NCBI GenBank assembly: GCA_025558075.1
Contig: JAHLKF010000004.1
Span: 682,001-746,000 of the forward strand
Length of the DNA: 64,000 bases
Direction: 5' to 3'
Origin: Gaertneriomyces semiglobifer
Taxonomy: Eukaryota > Chytridiomycota > Chytridiomycetes > Spizellomycetales > Spizellomycetaceae
A program made the position numbers and the translations under genes. Below are positions 1 to 9,001 of this stretch, one piece after another. The stretch's first letter is position 1, and each line of letters opens with the position of its first letter. Under the pieces are notes generated by a model. The model did no database searches and was not told where the DNA came from. It saw only the letters and a program-made list of their open reading frames with translations.

Positions 1-1089
1 CTCAGCCTCTTGCGGCACAGCCGTTGGAACAGCAACAGGGGCGGGGATAGGGGCATCCTCCTTGGGCTGATGGGTTTTGCTATCAGTACAGGCTTAAATC
101 GCCAAAAAAAAACACAGTCCTGACTTACCTCGAGAATGGTGACATTGTCAGGCAGAGGCTTCTTGGGTCCAGTCTTACCGGTAGGGTCCCAGTCAAGCAT
201 GATCTTCACCCTGATACCCAATACACCCTGACGAAGCAGGACGTGACGAACCGCGTTGTCAATGTAGTCACGGGTAGGCTGACCGGAGTGGATCTAGTGA
301 TGGGCATGCAGGATAAGTGTCCGCCATTGACGCCTTCCTCAATCAATGCTATATCCGTACCATGAATCCGTCAACGAACTTCATAGACTTGGCACGAGCA
401 CCACGGAGCTTTCCAGAAATGACGACTTCGCAACCCTTTGCTCCAGACTCCATGATGAAGCGGACAACACCGTAGCATGCTCTCCTGACGGCAAGACCAC
501 CGAGAAGTTTGTAACGGAGGGACTCGGCCTGAGCAATCGCACAAAGACCACGGTTGTTGACCTTCTCGGCGTAAAGCTCCACAGTGCCCTCCGGGAAGTT
601 GAACCTCTTCTGAACGACAGAGGTGAGCTCGCGAATACGGCGACCCTTCTCTCCGAGGACGTTCTGGGTACGGGTAGCGCGGATAATGATCTCGGTGTGC
701 TGAGGGGTCACACGGACCTAGAAATGCAGATAGAAAAATCCGGGAGTTCGTAAGAATCTGATGGTTTTCACGATTCACCAACGTCCACATCCATCAAGCT
801 ATGCTCTTTGTGGAAATTTCCGTCCTTCACCGCGATATCCAATGGGAACTATAACGACTCAAAACACACACCTCCACACCAGAATATCCCTCCTCAGCTA
901 ACTCACGAGTCAAGAACTCGTTGAGCTCGGCGAAGAAGACACCATCGGCGACGAACTGATGAAAAAGGGCATAGTTAGACCGCAAGCCTTAATTGTTACA
1001 CTTAAAGAACCATCAAAAAGTCCTTCCGACAAATCAAAGCATCGTCGTCCTCCCCGACGCACCTTTCTTTTCTTGCTGATTTGGGCCAT
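1..1089 (-). CDS. RPS3: 40S ribosomal protein S3 (uS3), C-terminus cut by window edge
   Basis: Small-subunit ribosomal protein at the mRNA entry site. Five exons are read on the minus strand: 1063-1089, 872-955, 361-717, 129-293 and 1-66 (continuing past the left edge). Introns are 956-1062, 718-871, 294-360 and 67-128, all GT-AG, and each junction keeps the frame. The start is the ATG at 1087-1089 (MAQISKKRK), as in other S3 proteins. Exon 3 carries the KH domain with the GEKGRRI loop. Exon 4 carries the S3 C-terminal domain ([22 protein letters not shown]). The last 22 codons seen are a P/A-rich tail and the stop is not in view. Family identity is certain. Only 127 bp separate the start from the stop of the upstream minus-strand gene, so the core promoter must lie in that gap. 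Confidence 0.97.
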
Positions 1090-1188
1090 GGCTACCTATT
1101 AGTTGCTTCTGCTGGTCGGCGTCGCAAAAGGGGAGAATTCCTTCGGCTGCAGCGCACCGACGAGGGAAAAAAGGATTTAAGTGTGGCA

Positions 1189-1196
1189 CAGTCATA
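1189..1196. promoter_or_regulatory. HomolD-like element upstream of RPS3
   Basis: CAGTCATA lies 100 bp upstream of the RPS3 start, within GGCACAGTCA. The same ten bases occur before the aldolase gene (3439-3448). HomolD (CAGTCACA) is a known core promoter element of ribosomal protein genes in fission yeast. Function here is inferred from motif and position only. Confidence 0.3.
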
Positions 1197-1216
1197 TAAC
1201 ACGCGTAGTTAGGCAT

Positions 1217-3133
1217 TCAAACGCCTGCCCAGTTAAATAATTCTAATGCGAGAGCGACTACCTCGTCCGGCACAATGCGCATGTAACGAACAATACTACT
1301 ATAATCGTGGCGTGCAATGTTCAGCTCTTTCAGCACTTCTTTGGCGTCAACTAGTATCCTGGGATTCTCTTTAGCGGCATCTAGAACTCTATTCATTTCT
1401 CCTAAAAGCCCCAACGGAAACATATGGTCGATGTCCTTGGGAGTCATTTTGCGTGTTCCGGCTCGGAATGCGTCGACGTATTCACAAGCGAAACGGTTTA
1501 TAATTGCTTGAAGGTGATCTTCAAGGAGCGTTTGAAATTTCTGCCGGAAGACTTCCGACATTTGCTTTTTCTCGGGAAAGAGGACACGGAAGATGGCTTC
1601 TTCATCCAACAAGTAGTTCTCAATCTCCACGCAAGACCAGGAGTGCCAGAGCAATCCTTTCGGCTCGAGGCACCTAGCTTCACTCGCTTCATCTAAAAAG
1701 GAGTCACGATCCTTTCTCTGCAGGGCAATAGGCTTGTAGTCGCCATCAACGACGACGGCCACCTTCAGCTTTTGCGTTTTTGTTGATTCGCGCATCCAGT
1801 TTCCCATACTTTTAGCAACATCTGCATAGACGTGCGCTGATTTCTTCCCGCCTAACCAATCGGCGACCACTTTACTAACAAATGCGGCTGCTCTCAGTGG
1901 ATCTATGCGATTCATCCACATCTGTAACAGATTCCAGTCCGATTCGTCTTCCATAAACAATAGATGTCGTTTTGCGGACAGCAGACACAATTCATCCCGT
2001 CGGCGAAACATGCGAGACGCCTCAGGAAACGTGTGCACCAAGGCGTCCAAATCGGATAATGTGTATGGAACATCGGCGCCAGATGCAGCTACGCTGGCTG
2101 CGATTGGTTGTACACTGAGCAGATCCGCTGAGTGAGTGGCAATGATAATTTGCTGGACGCCGAGCTTTTGCATCTCTGCAACCAGTAGGGGAATCAGATG
2201 GGGGTGGAAGGGTGTCGATGGCTCATCCACTGCCAATATGTGCAATGCCTGCTGGAGCGGAGCCGCGTTCATCCCAGTGCTGTTCGCAGTACTATCCACG
2301 CGGCTTTGAAACCGGACAACACTATCGAATATGATTGCCGCAAACAATGTAACGGCGTAGCATACTCCGCTACCTTCTTCATGCCATGGTCGTCGTACTT
2401 GCTTTCGTTTGCGGCCACTCTCAAATTCCTGAACGAATTCCAACGCAACAGCATCCTCATCTACAGCCACTTCCAACACACCAATGCGCGGAAAGAGCGA
2501 CTTTATTATCGTTTGCAGCTGACGGTAGGCCCCTATATGCTTCGTAGACAAGTATTGTACCACTTCTAGAAGATACTGGCTTTGTCCGTTGCCGGTACGC
2601 ATGGCGTTGACAAGACCTCCAGGAATAAGCAGGTCTAAAGGCGAGTCGGGGCCTGTGAGCGCTGAGCGTTTGCTTTTGCGAGAGATGGAATCAAATCTCA
2701 GATCTCTCGGAAACAATGTACATCGCACTCGCGGTACCGACGACGCCGGTGCGTCGGGTTCCACTGATACCACAAGATCAGTGCCATGTACGTCGGACAA
2801 ACGGAACATGATCTTGACTTCATTCGTCAATGTGGCCCCAATATGCACCGGCTCTTCGCCATTTCGACATAGTAGTGAACGGTCGCCACTCATGGATAGC
2901 GTGTCCAGAACTTGTCGCGCATCGTCATGTAATTTCAATGTGCTTGACTTCACAGTTCCATCCACGGCCGTTGCGTATTCCACCAGATATGCAAAAACGG
3001 CGACAGCCTGAAGGAGCGACGTCTTTCCCGACCCATTCGTTCCGACAAATGTAGCCAAACTACCAGCCAGCTCAATGTGCAAATCCGAGAACCGGCGAAA
3101 CGCCAACAAATGGAGGGTCTGAATATAAACCAT
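1217..3133 (-). CDS. OLD-family-like AAA ATPase with C-terminal TOPRIM/DUF4435-type nuclease domain
   Basis: A 638-residue single-exon protein (ATG at 3131-3133, TGA at 1217-1219). The N-terminal half is an ABC/SMC-type AAA ATPase. It has Walker A GTNGSGKTSL near residue 32, an EEGSG signature near residue 252, Walker B ILAVDEPSTPFHP near residue 301, then IIATHSADLL. The C-terminal half looks like a TOPRIM or DUF4435 domain: an acidic strand LLFMEDESDWNLL near residue 390 and VVVDGDYKP near residue 462. This layout matches bacterial OLD-type proteins, which act as DNA nucleases in phage defence and repair. No introns are visible, although neighbours have three to five each. It lies between two highly expressed housekeeping genes. 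A bacterial origin is inferred, not shown. The real substrate in a fungus is unknown; an SMC-like repair role is an alternative. Confidence 0.75.
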   Translation of the reverse strand: MVYIQTLHLLAFRRFSDLHIELAGSLATFVGTNGSGKTSLLQAVAVFAYLVEYATAVDGTVKSSTLKLHDDARQVLDTLSMSGDRSLLCRNGEEPVHIGATLTNEVKIMFRLSDVHGTDLVVSVEPDAPASSVPRVRCTLFPRDLRFDSISRKSKRSALTGPDSPLDLLIPGGLVNAMRTGNGQSQYLLEVVQYLSTKHIGAYRQLQTIIKSLFPRIGVLEVAVDEDAVALEFVQEFESGRKRKQVRRPWHEEGSGVCYAVTLFAAIIFDSVVRFQSRVDSTANSTGMNAAPLQQALHILAVDEPSTPFHPHLIPLLVAEMQKLGVQQIIIATHSADLLSVQPIAASVAASGADVPYTLSDLDALVHTFPEASRMFRRRDELCLLSAKRHLLFMEDESDWNLLQMWMNRIDPLRAAAFVSKVVADWLGGKKSAHVYADVAKSMGNWMRESTKTQKLKVAVVVDGDYKPIALQRKDRDSFLDEASEARCLEPKGLLWHSWSCVEIENYLLDEEAIFRVLFPEKKQMSEVFRQKFQTLLEDHLQAIINRFACEYVDAFRAGTRKMTPKDIDHMFPLGLLGEMNRVLDAAKENPRILVDAKEVLKELNIARHDYSSIVRYMRIVPDEVVALALELFNWAGV

Positions 3134-3442
3134 GACCCAGGTTGCGCAGGCGGCGATGGCGGGCAGTTCCAGCCCACTAAAAACTAGCAGACTCCCTGTC
3201 TATCTATTCGTCTAATTCTCTATTCTAACCTGATAATGGCCTACCTCCCAATTGCAATTTCAATGCTGGAAAACAGCAGCGACTTGCGTTTGACGCGCGG
3301 TTGCGTGTTATTGATTACTGAAAGCGACACGTCATGTGACAGTATCGAGAGCACGAGGATGCGCACATGACCGCTCATGTGAGCAAAGAGTGACTCGGTG
3401 ACGTTTCTGTGAACATCGACCAAGTCGACACAGCAGCCGGCA

Positions 3443-3450
3443 CAGTCACA
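3443..3450 (+). promoter_or_regulatory. HomolD-like element (CAGTCACA) upstream of aldolase
   Basis: Exact CAGTCACA 193 bp upstream of the aldolase ATG and about 80 bp before the TATA box. It equals the fission yeast HomolD core. A related copy stands before RPS3. Function is inferred. Confidence 0.35.
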
Positions 3451-3532
3451 AAATAAGTCACTTTAAAGTCAAGTGGAGTGATCTGCCCTTATCCGTTAAT
3501 GCCCGGGTGTAGCTAGCTCCTTATATAAAGGT

Positions 3533-3539
3533 CATCGTC
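3533..3539 (+). promoter_or_regulatory. TATA box of the aldolase gene
   Basis: TATATAAA-type box about 105 bp before the ATG at 3643, in the correct orientation and followed by pyrimidine-rich sequence. A strong TATA box fits a highly expressed glycolytic gene. Confidence 0.6.
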
Positions 3540-3642
3540 GCTCATCAATCCCCCCTCGCCTCGTCCAGGAACACTCGTCCATTGCCCACCACCTCTACTT
3601 CCATCATCAATCACAACAAGCCCTACGCGCAGCTCGTCAAAC

Positions 3643-4915
3643 ATGTCTGAAGGCCTCCTCAAGATCGTCCCCGCCGGTGTCATCACTGGCGACAACGTCA
3701 GGTAAAAGACTTAACGTTCATCGATCTCCCCGATACGCTGCCCGATGTACTGATTTACCGCTCCTACCCACAGGAAACTCTTGAAATATGCTCAGGAGCA
3801 CAAGTTTGCGATTCCTGCCGTCAACTGCACCACCACTTCTTCAGTCAATGCCACTCTCGAGGCCGCACGCGACGCTAAATCCCCCGTCATGATTCAGTTC
3901 TCCAACGGTGGTGGCGCTTTCTTTGCTGGCAAGGGTCTTGCCAACAAAAATCAGGAGGCTTCTATCCTCGGTTCCGTTGCTGGCGCCCACTACGTCCGCG
4001 CTGTTGCCAAGGCATATGGTATTCCTGTCATCGGTAGGTAACGAACTGACGGTATTGCAGAACCTTCTTGACGCTGACAACATTCACCGCAGTCCACTCT
4101 GATCACTGCGCCAAGAAGCTTCTCCCGTGGTTCGATGGGATGCTCGAAGCTGATGAAGCCTACTTCAAGCAGCACGGTGAGCCCTTGTTCTCGTCCCATA
4201 TGCTCGACCTCTCCGAGGAATCGAAGCAGGAGAACATTGAAATCTGCAAGAAGTACCTCAAGCGCATGGCAGCTATTAACTGTCTGCTCGAAATGGAAAT
4301 TGGTATTACTGGGGGTGAGGAAGATGGTGTGAACAATGAGAATGTGGACAATGCTTCCTTGTACACGCAGCCTGAGGACATTTGGGACATTTACCGCGAG
4401 TTTTCCGAAATCACTGACCTCTTCACCATTGCCGCTGCCTTTGGAAATGTCCACGGCGTCTACAAGCCTGGAAACGTCAAGCTGCACCCTGAACTGTTGG
4501 GCAAGCACCAACAGTATGTGAAGGAGAAGCTTGGCTCCAAGAACGACAAACCCGTCCTTTTCGTCTTCCACGGTGGTTCTGGCTCCACTGCCGACGAAAT
4601 TAAGACTGCCGTCAGCCACGGCGTGATCAAGGTATGATAGTCCCATGGTTTTATGAATGGCAGGGTGACTGAGCTTTTGTCAATGTACAGATGAACATCG
4701 ACACTGATACCCAGTGGGCATACTGGGCTGGCCTCAAAGAATTTTACGAAAGCAAAAAGGGCTACCTGCAATCGCAAATCGGCAACCCTGAAGGCGAGGA
4801 CAAGCCGAACAAGAAATACTACGACCCACGTGTGTGGGTCCGTGAGTCTGAGAAGACTATGATCAAGCGTGTACAGCAAGCATTTGCTGAGCTCGGCTCT
4901 GCCAATACACTCTGA
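3643..4915 (+). CDS. FBA1: Fructose-bisphosphate aldolase, class II
   Basis: Glycolytic and gluconeogenic enzyme that splits fructose-1,6-bisphosphate into DHAP and glyceraldehyde-3-phosphate. It is a cytosolic zinc enzyme. Four exons: 3643-3701, 3774-4033, 4093-4631 and 4691-4915, with introns of 72, 59 and 59 bp. They give 360 residues, the usual class II length. Visible signatures: NCTTTSSVNATLEAA near the N-terminus; zinc ligand motif HSDHC across the exon 2/3 join; the long-form class IIA segment LEMEIGITGGEEDG; GNVHGVYKPGNVKL; FHGGSGS; and NIDTDTQWA at the start of exon 4. The start follows a TATA box and is the only sensible ATG. It converges with the bZIP gene, the stops being 111 bp apart. 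Confidence 0.97.
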
Positions 4916-5026
4916 GCGCCGCTCCTGCTGAGTTCGCCTATACCTGTTTGTCATCATGTCCAGCACTGAATCGTAAATATATTGAAGGAGTACATGTAAA
5001 GGTTGCCGCTCACGGGCACTCAATGC

Positions 5027-6420
5027 CTACTTTCCTTCGATATTCGCGGCCGTCTCATTTGCTTTGTCAACATGGCCAGATGTTCCACCTTCGTGTATCT
5101 CGTCGGGCCACAGCAAGCCATTCTGGTGATACAGGTCTCTCAGAGTCTCACGGCCATCTCTATCTATGAGAAGATCGCGTACCCACTGGACCTCTCTGTG
5201 CATCACTGAGTGTCAGGAAGAGAAAGGCGTTAGTCGGTAAAGGAGAAGTGCAAAAATGATCAACTGGAGCAAGTGTTACCATGCAATTGGTCGCCGAGAC
5301 CTTCAGCCCTCTGAGTCAATTCTCTCGCGGCCCTTTCCATTGCTTGCTCCCGAAGCTTCTTCTTGGCTCTGAAGCGTGCGGATGCGGTGGTATTTCTGCG
5401 ACGTTTGTCGGGCTCTTCCGCCCGTTCGTACTGAGAGTCTGATTTGGCGCCGGATGCCGTCTCCTCTTGCTTGTCCGCCGAGTTTAGGAGCGGCTCGTTT
5501 GAGTCACGAGTAGTATTTCGGGGTACCTCCAGGTCGTAATCAATCCCAGACGTTACATGCGTCTCGCCAGCGACAGCGCTTGATGTTCCTTCCATAAATG
5601 AGGCATGTACGGACGGTGAAGAAAGTGATGCCACTGAATTACTCAGATAGTTAAGCGAGCCTTGGCGGCGCATATCAGCTGGCGAATGCTGGTAGCTTAC
5701 GCTATTCGCATTGCTTGCTTCAGTCGTCGGCGCCGATTCCAGCGGTCTGGTGAACACATGAGACCTCGACGGCTGACGCGTTGGCAGCACTCTTGATGGT
5801 GCAGCAACAGGAGGCACCGGCTGAGAGTCGGGCGGTGTAAGCCATGAAAGATCTGCATCTTCGTCGAAGGCGGTAAAGCTATTGCGATGATGGTCCCGGA
5901 ACGGGTCCGGACAATGCGGATGAGGGGTTGAGTTCTGCTTCACTCCAGCAAAACGAATAGTAGATTCACAGTGATCCAGCGATTCTGCTATGGGCAGTGA
6001 ATGTGCCGTCTCGGAACTCGTAGTTGTGTGGATTGGGGACTCCCCAGGCTTCTCCACTAGTGCACGCAGGAGCTGATGACGTAGCTCGGCAGTCAAGTTC
6101 CCCGCACGAATGGTTGTCAAGCATGCTTGCACTAGGACGTCTGTCGATAGCACGGCGTATGTGGTTTGAGGTATGCCATTAGGACCAGGTAACATCAGAG
6201 GCACCGATACTACATTGTTAAGAATGCTAGAAACACGGCTTGCTTCGTAATCCCGCATGGCGTTCGATGGTGGCAGCTCCGATTGAATTTGCAGGCTTTT
6301 GCGTACGTCGAATATGTCCCCATCACGCGCAGAAGACGGCGGCCTGAAGCGGTCATTCATCTGCTCAACTCCATCGTTTCGAGACATGGCCTCGTACCTC
6401 CCCCTTCCTGTTGCCTCCAT
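5027..6420 (-). CDS. bZIP transcription factor, CYS3/MetR-like
   Basis: Nuclear DNA-binding regulator. The basic region RRRNTTASARFRAKKK is typical of CYS3/Met4/Zip1-class fungal bZIPs, which control sulphur and amino-acid genes. Two exons: 5280-6420 and 5027-5205, with an intron at 5206-5279. The intron interrupts the zipper: exon 1 ends DQLH and exon 2 continues VMHREVQWVRDLLIDR, restoring the heptads and the conserved tryptophan-leucine step of this class. About 439 residues from the ATG at 6420; a second ATG at 6387 is an alternative start. The first 340 residues are S/P/T-rich and probably disordered. Family is clear. The target pathway is inferred from the basic region only. Confidence 0.85.
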
Positions 6421-6704
6421 GAGCGGCGCCCGTTGCTCCCAAGTTAACTCCCCGGCAGCAGATCTCCTGCCTCCCCGTCGGCAGGTTGTCCGTCGACGGC
6501 TACGGCGATGAATATCACAACAGCAGGCCAATCCAAAAGGCCATGGCGCGATCTTTAACTTGTGTTATTGATATCTAAATCTATAAGTCGCGCAAGTGGC
6601 ACAGTCGGTGGACTTTGACGCGGTGTTTTCGCGGGCGAGTTGAGAGCGTCGAGCTGCGACGTCTGTCGCGAAAGGAACAGCGACGAGTCTACGGTTGTTA
6701 CACT

Positions 6705-8740
6705 ATGAAGACCTCTCTCGCGCTCTTGGCTCAAAGTCATGATAGAAATTTAAGAGAGCAGCCGGCTTACTGGGCGTTCAAGCAGCGCGTGAGAGTGAGT
6801 GCGTCGGTTGTTTGAGGGCCGACATGGTGTCCCTTCACTGAATGAAGTTGTTTAGGATGCAACCCTATCCACTACCAGCGTCACTCTTGAGAATTTGGCC
6901 AATCTAGCACGCCAAGTGTTCTATCAGGACGGCGGTGTAGCACAGCTGTTGAAGAACCATGTCTCCTTGTGCCACTTCTCCAAGATCAACAAATTCGTTC
7001 ATGCCCACGGCGCAGAGGCGTTTGCGGACGCTCAAGCGAAGCTGGAACAACGTGTTGACAAATCCCTGCAGCAGGTGGTGCATACTACTGGAAAACCGCT
7101 TCGGCGTACCGTAAGCAATTGCATCTCTTGCATTGGCCATGGAATGTTGACCTGGACATTGCATTCCAGCGGAGCCCATCTGAGGAGCGCAACTTTTTAG
7201 AATCCGAGTTTGCATTGCATGACGATGCAATTCCCGTATACTCGCAAATGAACATTGGTCTCGCATCTAGCGGTGCGCGTGACATCGATCGACTATCATT
7301 ATACGATGAACTCGACGTGGCCGACATTTTAGATGCTCTCGCAATTCCTACAAGAGTTGCCTCAGAGTAAATATCTTTTTGATTGGGCCCATGCACACTG
7401 CTGTATGCTAACACGCCCCCTTTTCCATAAGCACACCTGATTTCGACGCCTTCTGGGTGGATACCCCGCCTATCCCTTTAGGTTGGCCCTTTGCCGACAT
7501 CCTCCTCGAAGCTCTACCGTTCCGCTATCCGGAATTATTACTTGACATCCCTCAATATGGAATTGATGACTCCTTGGACGAAGATCCTGGTAAAGTGTGT
7601 GCCTTGCCATGGCTGATCATCTGCCTCACGACTAAATTTCATGCCGATGCGAAAGTGGGATTTTTGGCGGCGCACTATAAAGAATGCCAGAAAGCGTTAG
7701 GGCTGTCATCTCTGCGCGATGCGCGGTTGCATGCTAGACGTGGCCTTCCGGCGGCTTTACGACCACAGCTCTGGGATTTGATGATTCAGACTGATCTGGT
7801 CGAGGATTTCCCACGCTCTGTATGTCCATGTGCCATCCAATATGCTGATACTGCTGCTAAGGAATACTTTAACCATAGACTGTTGAATATTGCAGCAAAC
7901 TGAAAGCAGATGTCGCCAAAAATGACCTTCTTCTCGATCGTATCCTTCGCTCGGACGTCAAACAATGTCAGAACGACGACACATATTTTGTTTTTGAGGA
8001 TGAATTGCGAACTGTTCTTTGGTATTGGTCAAGGGATCCATGGATAAACAATCGTATGCGATCAAATCAACCAAGCGTTGACTACGCGCCAAACGGTATA
8101 TTACCCGTATGGGGCGTCTCATGTTACGCACTACCAATTTGCTATCTACGCTCCGAACCAGAAATGATCTATATGACGTTCAGGGAACTCTATGTTAGGT
8201 GAGATGCCAGAGCTGCTTGTTATCGTTCCTTGTTGCTCATTTCAGTTTTAAATAGGTACTTTTCGCATCTTCACACCGTTGCGATCTCTTCTACGACGCC
8301 AACACTTCCAGTCCTGTGTCATATCTTCGAAGCGCTATTCAAACAATGCGACCCTGCTTTGTTTCTTCACATGTCCCATACATTGGGCCTGCCACCAGTG
8401 AAGTATGCAAGGCGCTGGATAATGTACGGTTTCATCGGTGTCCTCGACGTCGAGCAGGTGCTCCTACTGTGGGACCGGATTTTGGGTTATGACGATTTGG
8501 TCATTCTGAGTGTTGCCGCTGTGACGATTTTTAGCTTCAGAGCAAAGTACCTCCGCGAAGCCAAAACAGAACAAGACGTGCAGGTACGCGCAACGTGCTC
8601 GTACACGAGTGCCCGCATAGTAGTAACTTGGACTGTAGAACTCGTTGTCCGATTTAGGTGCTATCAAAATTGTGCCCCTTTTGATAGATTTAATAACTCG
8701 AGGCCGAACGTCTTGGCTGACGTATTCGTGCAACAGCTGA
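6705..8740 (+). CDS. TBC1D19: TBC-domain protein, TBC1D19 orthologue
   Basis: Predicted Rab GTPase-activating-type protein. Seven exons: 6705-6794, 6856-7110, 7170-7366, 7432-7819, 7879-8198, 8256-8583 and 8639-8740. They give 559 residues with all phases closing; human TBC1D19 is slightly shorter. Diagnostic stretches shared with TBC1D19: GIDDS, RRGLPAALRPQLW, DDTYFVFEDELR, APNGILPVWG, EPEMIYMTFRELYVR, VEQVLLLWDRILGYDDL, and the tail LGAIKIVPLLIDL. The usual catalytic TBC fingers (IxxDxxR and YxQ) are not evident, so GAP activity is uncertain. Acceptor choice for exons 5 and 7 was settled by family similarity. Exon 4 may hide one more short intron near 7590. The gene converges with CFAP92, 261 bp between stops. 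Confidence 0.85.
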
Positions 8741-9001
8741 CCCTACACTGCTGTCAGTCTATGTACTATCTGTCCTACCCGAAACCCGTCCGACGTCAAC
8801 CATCCTTCCCGATTTTCGCTCCGTTCTCTGACTACTTCAGCATCATAGTCGACGGCAGGAATGATTTGGCAGAGAAAACGACCGCCATATGAGTACACAT
8901 GCGTCGGATCTCGAGCCATACTTTTGCGCAATTGCGCTAACTGTCGGGCGGTGGATGAATGCCTCTGCGTCGAGTAAATATATACCTTGGTGCCATCATA
9001 G

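Larger units (their letters stand above)
3134..3642. other. Divergent intergenic region, OLD-like gene / aldolase
   Basis: Shared 5' region of a minus-strand and a plus-strand gene. It holds the aldolase promoter elements listed separately. The short frames here look like chance. Confidence 0.6.

Noticed and set aside
1034..1216. Small minus-strand frame between RPS3 and the OLD-like gene
   Set aside because: It overlaps the RPS3 first exon and intron in another frame and has no coding character.
1217..3133. Prophage or bacterial contamination as source of the OLD-like gene
   Set aside because: It is flanked within 130-510 bp by intron-bearing eukaryotic genes in continuous sequence.
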